In this document: positions 46,522-58,300 of the stretch, in pieces
How positions within the stretch are numbered: position 1 is the stretch's first letter
How the letters are laid out: each line of letters begins with the position of its first letter
NCBI GenBank assembly: GCA_905221605.1
Contig: CAJNDS010000420.1
Coordinates: 62,001 to 126,000 of the forward strand
Length of the DNA stretch: 64,000 nucleotides
Source of the DNA: Symbiodinium natans
Lineage: Eukaryota; Sar; Dinophyceae; Suessiales; Symbiodiniaceae
Direction: 5' to 3'
Position numbers and translations under genes: made by a program
The notes under the pieces: generated by a model
The model's database searches: none
Told to the model about the DNA's origin: nothing
Seen by the model: only the letters and a program-made list of their open reading frames with translations

Positions 46522-47830
46522 AGGTCAGGGGCACTCCTGTACCGTGGACGACGGAGGCAATGCCCTATGCTGGGGCAAAGGCCACCAAGAGTTCAAAAAC
46601 ATCTGCATTGCGTGAGTCGCAGTCTAGTCTAGTAGCAGACCAGCAGCTAGGCCCCACAGCCCTTGTGGTTTGTGTGTAAATGGTGCCATGCCAAATTTGC
46701 TAAAGGAGATGCTGGCCAGCTGGGCCAAGAGAACACCAACAACATTGGAGCCGAAGGGGGCCAGACGCTGGGTTCGGTTAACGTCGCAAGTCTATGGTGG
46801 GAAGCTAACGGATTAATTGACTTCAGCTTTCGGGAGCAGCACGGTCACATGTAGAATAGAGCCATTCAACACTGAGGGTCGAGGCGCTGGTGCCCATCGA
46901 CGTCGGGTCGGGCCGGACGGTGCAGAAGCTTGCAGCCGGGAGCAGCCACACTTGCGCTCTGCTGGATGATGGCTCCGTGAAGTGTTGGGGAGGTGGGAGC
47001 ATTGGAGACGAGGCGGATACCATGGGTGACTTCTTGCCCCCTGTTGACCTCGGAACCGGTCGCAGCGCAACTGACATTGTCGCTGGTGGTGGCTACTCCT
47101 GTGCCCTTCAGCATCGGGAACTCTCCAAGCGCGATGGGGGATAATTTGGATGCCATAGATTTTGGAACTGGTCGGACGGTCGGACGGCGGCTCGGATTGT
47201 AACGAGTGGCAGTCACCACTGTGCGATTTTGGATGATGGCTCCCTGAAATGCTGGGGGTCAGGCTCCATGGGTCAACTTGGACAGGGGAGTGCTAGCTCC
47301 ATTGCCGAAACATCCTTGGCCGCCTTGCCTCCGATCGATGTAGGGACTGGTCGAACGGTCCGTGGCAGTTGGGTCTTTACACACATGCGCCGTGTTCGAC
47401 ACCTTCTCACAAGTTTGCTGGGGCCACGGCTAGAGGACAGACGGGTCAGGGAGGTGCAGCGGAGGTCGGCACGGACCCGGCGGACCTGGGCGACGGCTTG
47501 GTCGTTCTGGACGTTGGCAGTGGCAATCTGGTCCTGGATGTGGTTGCAGCTTGGTATTACACCTGCGCGTTGCTGAACGACTTCTGCACCAAATGCTTTG
47601 GAGACACCACAGATTATTCCATCATCTATGGCGATGAGCCGGACCGCTCGTCAGCTGACCGCGGGCTTAGTTCACCGCTGCGCCGTGCTTGACGACAGCT
47701 CCATCAAGTGCTGGGGACAGGCTGCCCAAGGCCGCCCGGGAGTGATGGGATGACAACCCCAGCGTCATGGGCGACAACCTGCCGACCGTCGCTGTTACCC
47801 TCAACGCCTCCTCATCCACAAACTGCGCCG
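46522..47830 (+). pseudogene. RCC1-repeat (beta-propeller-type) gene, frame-broken
   Basis: At least five RCC1-type blades are visible, with the pattern 'C-(A/T)-(L/V/I)-x-D-D-(G/S)-x-x-(K/L)-C-W-G'. Examples are 'HSCTVDDGGNALCWGKG' near 46531, 'HTCALLDDGSVKCWGGG' near 46945, 'HHCAILDDGSLKCWGSG' near 47217 and 'CAVLDDSSIKCWGQ' near 47683. Linkers are of the form 'PIDVGTGRTV'. The reading frame breaks several times. A deletion follows 'YSCALQ' near 47108, a stop lies at 47142, and an 8-bp cggacggt duplication shifts frame near 47175. A further shift follows near 47360, with a stop in 'WGHG*' near 47430. Introns could explain one or two of these, but not the blade-internal lesions. Related intact proteins are usually repeat scaffolds. 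Confidence 0.7.
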
Positions 47831-48289
47831 TGATGTAGCCCAGCCGCAGCGAAGGTTTTTTTCTCGTGGGTTTGCAACGGTGTGGCACTGCTTTCTCCCA
47901 ATCACAACAGGATGCATGCTGGTGAAGGTTTGTTTGTGCGCGATTGAATTCGTCGGTTGGCGCCTGAACTTCTGCCTCCTCCTCTACACGGCCTCTGCCT
48001 AATTTTGCAAGTAGCACTGATGTCGCTGCACAATTTAAAGCGGCCGCTCAAGGTCATCAATCTCCTCAACCACATCATTCACTCGCACAACCTCGGAGAC
48101 ACAGTCCCTTCCCCAGTTCTTTGACAAGTGAACTGTCAACTGTCTGCCCCCTGCTGTGCAACAGGGGCAATCGGGCTAAAGAGGACATGCTTCAGTGACT
48201 CCCATCTCAGGGTTGCAGGAGTGTCAGCAGGCGGTGTCAGGGGGTCATCATAGCTAGTCAACAAAATGGGAAACGCCCACACAAAAAAC

Positions 48290-49120
48290 AAGGCTCAACT
48301 GCCCGAAAGGACCAACACATGGGTCACAGACAACGAAGAGGCCCCCGCTGCCCACTCAGCTTTCTCTGCATATTCTGAGTCTTCGAGGTCGTTCAATTGG
48401 ATTGCTGGGTACCGCGTTCTTTGCACCCCCCATGCTGTCCGCATGGTTGCTTCCGCCACTTTCCTGTACCCTGGCCCATTTGCACCCCCAAGCCGGGCAA
48501 AGATGAACGCATAAGTGCTGACTTGAACGGGGGACTCCGCACCCTGGCGAGTGCAACAGACACTCAAACTCGTCCCCCAAGGTCATGATCATTGTTGTCA
48601 TCTGCATCGTCTCCTTCATATCGTGCCAGCTCGCCGCCCGGGGCCCAAAGAGCATCGTGTCATTCAGGGTTTGTTGTTGGCTGTGGCCCCACTGTGACAA
48701 GTTTTCTGCTGTCACCTTGGCAATACCAAAGCTTTAGTCATTTAAGATCAGCCGCGATGCCTCCGTCTCCATGCAGTGGCTTCCATCAGAAGTTAGAGAC
48801 AGCAGTGCGATGAGGGTAATGTCTAAAGTCTCGCAGATTCTAGCAGCATCAATTCCCGGCCAATCTCTCATTGCACTTTCGGCGAATGGGTTCCAATGGA
48901 AACCACTTCAATGCCGACTCGAGATGTGACATTTACTTGTACTTTGTCTGCTGCGGAGGTTCGACGCCGTGTCCGGATGCATCCAGCATCCAAGGCACAC
49001 TTTCTGACTTAGCTTCTGGCTCAGCTCTTTGGGAAACTCGATTGTCTCGGGATTCTTGCTCAGCCGCTTCGTATTGGGGATTGCCTGTCATTCCATCCAA
49101 TAAACGCACCACAAGGCATG
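48290..49120 (-). CDS. Predicted minus-strand gene with one in-frame stop (unidentified)
   Basis: Reading from 49120 downward, an exon gives 'AAEQESRDNRVSQRAEPEAK'. The next (about 48915-48570) gives 'MRDWPGIDAARICETLDITL' and 'TAENLSQWGHSQQQTLNDTM', then 'MTTMIMTLGDEFECLL'. The last (about 48530-48295) gives 'STYAFIFARLGGANGPGYRK' and 'AIQLNDLEDSEYAEKAEWAA'. The second exon is continuous apart from one TAA at about 48738, between 'SRLILND' and 'SFGIAKV'. This could mark a tiny intron or an inactivating mutation. No family is recognised. A short plus-strand frame at 48266-48514 overlaps the last exon and begins with a myristoylation-like MGNAHTK, but it is less likely. Confidence 0.45.
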
Positions 49121-49149
49121 AAAACGAGAAAGCACGTTGCTAACACGGT

Positions 49150-49980
49150 ACGTCGACTGACTTGGCCCGACGGTTCCTCAGGGGTGATACCCGGATCCCC
49201 TGAGAGGGCTTTCTGAGGCGGGTCCTTTTGGTGGTGGGAGGAGGTGGGGGTGTTCCAAAAAAGGGTTATGTGTGCGCGCACATTGTGGCATGTCGGTACG
49301 AAACCTACAAGAGGAACGTTGTATTCACTGTGGGAAACGCAGTGGACCATCATGGTTTGGCAGATTCTTGCGGCCTTGGGCTGCCCATCCTCTAGGCTTA
49401 GGCGATCCCGTAGCGCCCCTGCATGATCCCTGTGCCCCCACTACACCAGTACTATAACCCCTACACTGGCCCTACACTTCATCCCCCGCCTGATCTTTGC
49501 GAGTTCTTGCCTTCGCGCACTTCGCGGCAGGGAGCTTCAACGCGGCCGGAGCTTACCAGCCACGAGGCAGGGGCTGCACAAAAAAAACCTGCATAACCAC
49601 AACCTCCTTTTGAGGGGTCTGCACTGTGAAGATTGTGAAGACACCGAGTCCACTGCACGCTTTTGTCTCGGGTTCTTCGGTACGGCGTTCGGGATGCTGC
49701 CTGGCGTTTTTTCTCTTAGTGCTTGCTACTTGGCGCGATTGCGTGCTCGTGGGGAATGTTTTGCTGCACATGCTGGGTTTCAGTGTACGGTGCGATGTGA
49801 GTGTGGGGATTGGACAAGGCGGGTTAGCCACAGCTAAGTGGCACAGCGTGAGTTGCAGACTGGCAGTATCTGGCAGTTCTTGAGGCGGAACAGTGGAAGA
49901 CTATAAGGGAAGCAACCGTCCATAAGCCACCATTTCGATGTTTGGGTTCAGAGTGTGGGGTAAACATGCTTCCCCGGCGG
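49150..49980. other. Unassigned stretch
   Basis: Frames around 49610-49880 are open on both strands, with no recognised domain. Nothing else was seen. Confidence 0.35.
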
Positions 49981-49989
49981 TAAGCTTCT

Positions 49990-50304
49990 GTGGGAACCCC
50001 TCATGGATCCAAACACCCCAATAGGGTCCTGGACAGGCTTCGTGGCTTAGAAGGGGTCCACTTTCAAGTGCCCAAGGTGACCAAGGAGACCTCCAACTTC
50101 GAGCCCGAGGTTGCCCCCGACGTCGAGGAAGCTTCGCATCACAACTCCCTGCCCCTCATCCAAGTCGGCGAAGTTCGAGATGCCAAGGCTTTCTGTCAGG
50201 GACACGTTGTGCCTGCGGTTTGGGGTGGGATTGTCAAGTTGATATCAAAGCCTTCGGCTTCGATCACGGTCGAATCAAGAAAGGCTGAATGCATGAACTT
50301 GTAA
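49990..50304 (+). CDS. Candidate small ORF (unidentified)
   Basis: A 104-codon frame with 'VPKVTKETSNFEPEVAPDVE' and 'VGEVRDAKAFCQGHVVPAVW'. The antisense frame is also partly open. No domain is recognised. Near its 3' end, 'gatcacggt(c/t)gaatcaag' occurs twice (50262 and 50337), a direct repeat of about 18 bp spaced 75 bp apart. Confidence 0.25.
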   Translation: MGTPHGSKHPNRVLDRLRGLEGVHFQVPKVTKETSNFEPEVAPDVEEASHHNSLPLIQVGEVRDAKAFCQGHVVPAVWGGIVKLISKPSASITVESRKAECMNL

Positions 50305-50568
50305 CCGTCCATTTCAACGCAATCGCTTCAAGTTGGGATCACGGTTGAATCAAGCGTCTACGCCTGGGCCTTTGACTCAAGTCGCGAACACATCTGCTGA
50401 CCCCCGAAAAGTTAATTGTGAGAAGAACCACTGTGAGCTTTGGCTTAGCAGGTCCACAGGCGACCCGACATGGATCTCCCCCTCACTCACTTAGCTTCGT
50501 TGGGCATGGTGTGTGAGTGAGGGCCATGCACCCCTGCTTGAAAATCAACAATCCTTTGTGATGAGAAA

Positions 50569-51325
<757 letters not shown>

Positions 51326-51879
51326 CACATACCCCCGCCTGCCCGCCCGCGCGCGCCTACACACACACAGACACACAGACGCACCCCCCGGCCGACAGCT
51401 CAAGCGCACGTCCGCGCGCACACCTACGCCCACAACAACAAGCCACACACGAAGCACATGTACCAGCGCACCCGAAGGATTGAGAAGCTAGTGGGACCTC
51501 TCACTTCGTAGGTATGTTCGAAAGCTGTCCTTTTGGAAAATGGCACTCAGATGACACGTATCTTCTTTCACATGAGCCCTGTTTGTGAGCCTCCGACCCG
51601 CCGCAATCATTCACCTACGAAAGCGGCTTGTCTGCTTGCCGGCGGGCGAAAACATACCACCTGCACATGCGATTCACACGACTGTCTACACATATGCAGC
51701 ATATGCATACATACGCACGCAGAACGACAACGTTCTGAAACTACCCGTGTGGCTCTGCACTGATGCATGGACAAACTCGATGTACTGGACTGGTCTCTGA
51801 GTCAAGACCGCGTGCTATGGGCAGGATGTCGATTTCGTTGATGACCCAGTGCCTCAGGAGCACGCAGTGGGTGGAACTT

Positions 51880-52045
51880 CTTCGGTTTTCGTGGAGTGCG
51901 GATCCCGCGAAGCAGATGAAGCGGATGAGCGAGTCAATGCGACGAGATTCTGGACGGAGAGGCGGTTTTCGTGGAGTGCGGATACCGTGAAGCGGATGAA
52001 GCGGATGAGTCAGCGAGTCAATGCGGCGAGATTCCGGACGGACAG
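51880..52045 (+). repeat. Two-copy ~77-bp direct repeat
   Basis: The block 'cggttttcgtggagtgcgga' followed by 'gaagc(a/g)gatgaagcggatga' and 'gcgagattc(t/c)ggacgga' occurs twice in tandem (about 51883-51959 and 51963-52040). Copies differ by a few bases and a small insertion, so the frame changes between copies. Confidence 0.75.
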
Positions 52046-52188
52046 GGGGCGCAGGTCGCCATGTTCTCAGCCAGGTGCCCCGGCTGGAGAGGCTCTTTGA
52101 GAGATCTTTTCATGGGATGTTTGCAAAAACTTCTGGATTTTTGTTGGGGGTCCTACAGTTTCCTTAAAGTTCCTAGTGCCTTGCATGG

Positions 52189-52480
52189 CAGCGCAGCGCG
52201 TCGCGCTGAGGTTCGATGGCAGCGACGCAGAAAAGCTCCTTAGGGTGTGTATGCGATCCTGCGGGATCGCGGGTACCCTGTGCTTATGGTGAAAGCAGGT
52301 CCCGGTGACAACTTCGGCGAACAGACGGCGAAATACTTAGGCAGACTCAAGAAAGACAAAGGGGCCTTGCTCGCTGCTTGCACGAAAAACGACGGGGAAA
52401 AAACCTCGGCGAGAATTCGACATTCAACGAGCTGTGGTTTTGCCTACAACAACAAACTGGACATCATTCCTCTGAAAATG
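52189..52480 (+). pseudogene. Fragment of a possible TIR-like domain protein, frame-broken
   Basis: Frame one opens 'MAAQRVALRFDGSDAEKLLR'. After a 2-bp GT duplication near 52236 the protein continues in another frame as 'YAILRDRGYPVLMVKAGPGD', 'NFGEQTAKYLGRLKKDKGAL' and 'LAACTKNDGEKTSA'. Near 52412-52442 a pair of compensating shifts is needed to read 'NSTFNELWF' before returning to 'AYNNKLDIIPLKM'. The order (start strand, helix, 'VLMVKAG', 'GALLAACT', 'FAYNNKLDIIPL') recalls TIR-like folds seen in large dinoflagellate families. That assignment is inference from pattern only. Introns could explain the first break, but not the closely spaced pair. Confidence 0.45.
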
Positions 52481-52782
52481 CATCATGACTCGTCGGGGAG
52501 TGCAACACCACCCGACCGCGGCAACTGCGGCCACTTCCGTCTTCGAGGCCCAGCGTTGAGTGCCCGGAACCCTCCATAACGTTTCGGGGGTAAGGAAAGC
52601 AAGGTTGTACGCCATGTGCCTGGAGCTTTGAAACCCATGCCTGCCAACATGTCTTTGACAAGTTCCACCAGGTTATCAGTGCGAGAGTCGAAGTTTTAGA
52701 CACAAGTAGGGCTAGAACTCATCCGGCGATTGGATCAAATCACGTGAATTGAGAGGCGCCTGCCCGCACGGCGACCTTCCTG

Positions 52783-53328
52783 TCAGATCAGTCGACCAGA
52801 ACGCGGTCGGTTGACATGCAGGCATCTCGTGCCCTCCGAGTGGGGCATGCAATAGTTTGGAACCACTCTGAGGGTTGCTGGGTTGTTGAGGATCTTCCTT
52901 GCTTTGCTGCTCCCGACTGGCCGAAGGTTTTGACTTAAGTCAAAACCGTAACGCGGTAAGCTGGCACGTAGCGCTGCCAGAACAAAGCAGCTGGAAAGAA
53001 ATCTTGCTTGGATCCCGAGTTGCAGGAACACCATGGAAGTGTCAATCAGCGTTGGACTTGTAGGCCTTGTGACGTTGACGTTGTTTGGTTTTTGTTGGGG
53101 TGTGCGGCCATGTAGACTTGTTTTTTTTTGGCAGGCTTGATGCCTGGCCGGGCGCATCTGCTTCCGCTGGTAGCGGCCGGCAACGCATACATTGTACTGT
53201 CGTGAAAGTCTCAAGCGCGAGATGCCGCGCCCTGGGATGTACGTGATGTACGTGATGTGTGTGCTGTGTGCCGCGTTATCCTCTGAGGTTCCTGATCCCT
53301 GGGAAGCACCTACCCGGTACCTACCCAA
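52783..53328 (-). CDS. Candidate minus-strand ORF (unidentified)
   Basis: A 181-codon frame. The C-terminal half contains 'LPRYGFDLSQNLRPVGSSKA' and 'RKILNNPATLRVVPNYCMPH', which look coding-like. The N-terminal half includes Thr/Ile/Tyr strings derived from the 'acgtgatgt' duplications near 53240. No domain is recognised. It may be open by chance. Confidence 0.2.
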   Translation of the reverse strand: MGRYRVGASQGSGTSEDNAAHSTHITYITYIPGRGISRLRLSRQYNVCVAGRYQRKQMRPARHQACQKKTSLHGRTPQQKPNNVNVTRPTSPTLIDTSMVFLQLGIQARFLSSCFVLAALRASLPRYGFDLSQNLRPVGSSKARKILNNPATLRVVPNYCMPHSEGTRCLHVNRPRSGRLI

Positions 53329-53329
53329 T

Positions 53330-53870
53330 CGTCAGGTATCTCTGTCCCTGCGGCCCCCCTGCGAGCCCCCACTCGCAAGCTGTCAAAATTTGTTTCTACG
53401 CTCACTCCTAAACAAAAGGCGGCCTGCCGCACTTCCGGGGTCAGCATGCCGCAGGCGTTTTCTTTCCCGAGCTGTGTGTGCCACGTGCAATCAGCTCAAT
53501 ATGCAGAGCCAAGAGGCACAAAACGTGTAGCCGTCGTCATCCCTGGTCCTCCCTGGCCCCGACCTAGCCCAGCACCATGGCGACTAGTTTTCTTCGCATA
53601 GATCCCGCATTGTGTCCACCACCCTGCGGCTAGCTTCATGTTTTCACTCGATAGTCAGCAAGCTGGAACCCCTTTCGGGTTTGGAGTTTTTAGGTTGGAA
53701 GGAAACCTTAAGGGGGCATTTGCGGGGAAACCCCAAAGCTATTTGATGAAAAGCTGGCAAACTTTCAGTAGATCCCACCAAGTCTGACCTAATGCTTCGG
53801 TTTACAGTAGATCTGATCCTGATTCTTTCAATCGCAAGGAGTGCCAAAGTTACTTTTTTAAGCAGTTTGG
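53330..53870. other. Unassigned stretch
   Basis: A minus-strand frame (54018-53644) is open but lacks a recognisable domain, and it overlaps better plus-strand coding sequence at its upstream end. Nothing else was seen. Confidence 0.35.
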
Positions 53871-53889
53871 CAGGGCAAACATGATGGTG

Positions 53890-54860
53890 CATGATGTCGT
53901 CCGGACGACCGGACGTGCGTGATACCAGCGATGCCAGCGAGTGGGTCACATTGCTCGAACGCTCCTTTGCTGGCGCACGTCGAGACCTTGTAGGCCCCAG
54001 AGCCTGGAAATCGGCCACTCAGAGCAAAATTCAAAAGAGAGAAGGCAACAACGACGAGTGGAGAATTTTGAATCCTTTTCGCATTTATCGCGCTACACCA
54101 CGATTCTGAAATCTTTCAGAGGTGATCCCAGTGGTTGGGCGGCGCTATCCTGACGAGATCTTCAGCTTCCTTCGTGGGGCAAAGTGTTTGGGTCCTTCAG
54201 AAGTGGAGAAGCTCTCGGAGATCCGAGGATGTCCCGACCTTGCAGCAGGAGGCCTCAAGCATCAGCCTGGACATGTCTTGAGAGCGGGCCTTCTTCTTTC
54301 CCTTCTTTCAATTTTCTGTACCCTCTTGGATCCTCTCCTCTGAACCTGAGCATTCCTTTGCAGGCTGGCAGCCCTTCTTCGCAAGCCTCGCCCCAGAGGA
54401 CGGCCTCCAAGATGGCCGTGTGGTGGACTTCCGCCAGTCAAGTTCACCAACCAGGCGTGGTGTGCTGAATGCATAACTCATGCTCATAGGTATATACATA
54501 TATATATATACATATACATATATATATGTATATACGTTATATATATATATATACACATATCCTCATATTGAACGCATGAAGGCATGATGCTTCGGATTTA
54601 GCAGTGTCGGAATCATAGCACTTGCAGTATGTAACGAGAGGCTGGATGTACCCACTTGCAGACGCATCTCTTACCGCTTGAGAGAGGACCTGCCTGATGA
54701 TCTCAGCTCAAGCCGAGTTTCGTCTCTTACAACCTGTCCCCTGCTCAGACGCGCCCAGGACGCAGCCGGCATCGAAGTTCGACTCGAGGTGAACTTACGC
54801 CGCGCCTTCGCCATGATGCTGCACACCATCAGGCGTGGCGATCGCAAGGAGACAAGGGTG
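53890..54860 (+). CDS. Predicted exons upstream of the SNF2-RING gene (possibly its 5' part)
   Basis: Four plus-strand pieces look like exons. About 53895-54060 gives 'SDASEWVTLLERSFAGARRD'. About 54122-54250 gives 'VVGRRYPDEIFSFLRGAKCL' and 'GPSEVEKLSEIRGCPDL'. About 54363-54445 gives 'GWQPFFASLAPEDGLQDGRV'. About 54665-54857 gives 'EDLPDDLSSSRVSSL', 'QDAAGIEVRLEVNLRRAFAM' and a strong donor gtgagc at 54858. They share strand and spacing with the SNF2 exons that follow from 55.3 kb, so they may be its N-terminal region, or a separate upstream gene. No domain is recognised in them. Confidence 0.4.
54489..54560. repeat. AT-rich (TA)n/(ATAC)n microsatellite
   Basis: About 70 bp of TATATACATATA-type sequence inside the presumed intron between the exons near 54445 and 54665. 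Confidence 0.95.
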
Positions 54861-55331
54861 AGCATATGCACGAGAGCATTGCTTCCTGCGTGGATCATGA
54901 CAGCTCTGCTGTGTTGTCGGCGAGGTTCCCTGCTTCAGGCTACGATGCTGCATGCTGCCACTTGAGGGACTGTGACCATGTAGTTGCTGCATTCTGGAGA
55001 TGAGCTACTGTCAAACGTTGCTGAAAGTTGCTGGGCACCCGCGCATCTTTCCCCCAATCGAAGCCAAGGCCCCATGGGCAGCCCTTGGGCAACAAAGACA
55101 GACAAAAGCTGGCAAGAGCCATTTGACTCAGAAGATTCCCGCAGGGCTTCGGTTGATGCGAGGCTTTTCCCCCCAACGTGCCGAAAGACGTCGGCCTGAA
55201 CCCCACAGCATGCTCTTGAGCCACCGCGAAACGGCTTGCTCTTGCTAATACACGAGACATATCTTGGAATCGGACAAACCACGTGCCAAGCGCGAGCGAG
55301 AATCGCAATGGATGACTGCAATCTCACACCG

Positions 55332-58300
55332 CAGGTTGCTTGGCGCCAGACAATCTGGCTGGACACTTGCTGTCCTGGGATGAAACACAAGGCAGCAAAT
55401 TATTGCAACTGCCAATCAACAACTATGTCGTCGCAGACACGTGTAAACTGAGAACGGGGCCCATGGCTGTTGGACGGCGGCAATCCCAAAAAAAAACTCT
55501 GCCACCCGAATGCCCCAACATCGGCGCCCGATGACAAACGGCCAAACATCGGTGTTAAACCGCTAGCACGGCATCCTGAAAAATGGCCACGTGTTCGGTG
55601 TGACTCGCACGGAAGGCTACACCTTGCTAGCACGACGTAGTCACTGCAGCTAACAGCGGAACATCTGACCACTGGTAGCGCATGGAGAGACCAATCGCAG
55701 GCTACGAGGCGGACTGGCGCATCTGGCCCGGTACGCCACCAGACCTTGGGCCTCTGAAGCCGCTGAAGCCGCTCAACTTCCGGCTTCTGGACAACAAGCT
55801 GGATGTCAGGCCAAGTGACCGAGCGGCGGGGGGAAGCAGTGCAGTGCAGCTGTGCGGCGGTCTGGTGAGGCATCCGTCGCCGCCCAACTTCCGCGTGCAG
55901 CTCCGCCCCGAGCAGCTGAGATCGCTGAGTTGGATGGTGCAGCAGGCCACCGGAGAAGGGCTGCCGGAGCAAAAAAAGCTTCTTCTTTGCCACACGCTTT
56001 GTTTTTTTTCGCATGGCCTCAGGAGGTCGGAGACCAGCTCCTGACCATGGCCAGCGCCTTGGGGAGCCATTCGAGAGTAAGCCAAGAGCAGCGAACCTCG
56101 AGATGGGGACATGGGCACACCTCTCACTCACCTTGTGGGCAAAAGGCCCCCCCCTCCCCCCCCCCGGCTCAAGCCTGCGAAGGCTCTGCATATATCTCTG
56201 CACCATGAGGGAAGACTCTCGTCTCTTGGAGCTTTTGGAGGTACTGTATGATGTCCTATGATGCTCCCAAGCATCCAGGAAAGCTTGCTGCCCTACAAGT
56301 GTTGGTTCCGTTCCCAATCCCAAACACGTACTTTTGCATCGTTTCGGAATTTCGGCTGCAAGTTTGATTTTGGAGGAACGCCGTCAAAGACCGCCCTTAA
56401 GAAGCCGAAAGCTGTTGAGGCGAAGGGCGGTTCAATATCTCGTGTCGGGGCCCAACAGGGCCGGCAAAAGGCTCCGCTGCCTCGCAGCACGCATTCGATC
56501 TTTTGTGAAACTCCCCGCTGGCATGGGCGTGTTCTGGCTTTGCAAGCACCAGAATGTGCACGTGGCTCCTCCTCTTGCCGCTACCTCAATTCTAAACGGG
56601 CCGTTTGCTTGGCATTATTGCAGTCGGATGTGGGCTTGCCGGACCTCGCAGAAATTGTATGGCGGGCACACTTGTGACCACTATATGGCTACAGCTCGCA
56701 GCAGCAGACACATGCAGACACAGACGGCAACCGTTGCTTATGCACAATACACACGTGAATGTGACAGCATCGCAGTGCCGGATGAGGATGTGACAATTTG
56801 CCAGCTGTGTTAGAGGTGAATTGAGCATTGTGCAGGGTTTGGGCATCAGAGTTTCCAAGGTCTATCGCTGCTACTGGCAGGGAGCTTTGTGCTCTGCTAG
56901 CACCCTGAAAACCAGCCCACAAACGATGCCGAGGCAGCGGGAACGTCCAGAAGAGGCCGTCCATGCTTGCTGAAATGTGCAGACGGATGCAGACACTGAG
57001 AGCTCGGAAGCGCAAAAAAGTGGTGGAGGCAGCCCCACGAAGCCTGGCACTGGACTGGACGTTGGACTGCCGCATCATCACCTCCTTCGAGGCGGGAGCT
57101 TGAAAAGCCCTTAATTGACGGGATCATTTTGTCAGAAGGGACGAAAAGCCGAGTCGATTCATGCAACGGAACCAATGGAATGCAGAGGCGACCGCAGAAG
57201 CTTGTGTTTCATCCCTTCCCAAGAATGTTCTTTCCATAATGTTCATACCAGAATGTTCATGGGGCCTTAGATCTTGATCCAGCGCGGTAAGTATAGTATA
57301 CTGTTTGTTTCCCGAAGGGTCGTAGTGAAGGACCAGCAAGGCTCGCGACTACAAAAAAAGCGAAGAAGGTACAGCACTACTCTTGCACTTCTGCAGTAGC
57401 AGGGGCAGCATCATCGCATACCCCTGAACCTTCCTACAAAGTCTTTTACGTCTGCACTGCGACTCAAGAACTTTGCAAACACTTTCGAACGTAAACGCGT
57501 GAAAAGAACGTTCATGTGTACATGGCACGAATTTTATCGGGGGTGTTGGTAATGCAACCCCACTTATTGCTTGCTTGGCCTACGCTCATTGCAAGGTGTT
57601 ACTTGCTTGGGTTGTCGCGAGCAGGTCACGTATGTCCTATTCGTTCATTTGGAGAAACGTCGTTTTCTTGTTCAAACCTCCGGGTGTCCAAGTTGGTTTG
57701 AACACAAAGCCCCCCCAAAAAAGTCACTCGCATCCCTTTCTCCCGACATCTCCTGAACCTCAGGCTCGCGGAGGCGTACTGGCTGACGAGTGGCTTGGTT
57801 CCAGCAGCAAGAGAAACGGGCACAGCGCTTCGCAAGCCCCAAAACAGCAACCCGATGATGTTACCTTTTATGAACATCAAAGACAAGACGCGTGGAAGAC
57901 AGTTCTGTTTTTTCTTGTTCTTCTTGTCGAGATACCGGGGCCATTCCGAGGATCGGCTATGGAAAGACTGCCCTGGCAATCGCCTTGCTGGACGTGCGAG
58001 ACGATGCTTGTCTTGTTGGCCGAGTGCATCTTAGATCTTTTTTTTGCAGAACTTGGACGTGTCGAAACAGTTGTGCTGAAGGAGATGTTGAGAAGGTCAG
58101 TACATTCAGGCAAGTAGACACAATGAGTACACTTACAAGTAGAAGCCCTTCTGTGCACAGAAAGGAAGGGCCGTTCTTCCCAGTTCCAGACGCTGATCGT
58201 GGCTTCTTCTTCGAAAGCAAGAGCACTCTCATCTGCATTCCGTCTCACCTTCACGGACAGTGGGCTGATGAGTTTCTGAAATTCACGGGCAGCAAGTACA

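Noticed and set aside
48266-48514. Plus-strand ORF starting with a myristoylation-like MGNAHTK
   Set aside because: The antisense strand reads better as an exon linked to neighbouring minus-strand exons. The MGN start alone is weak evidence.
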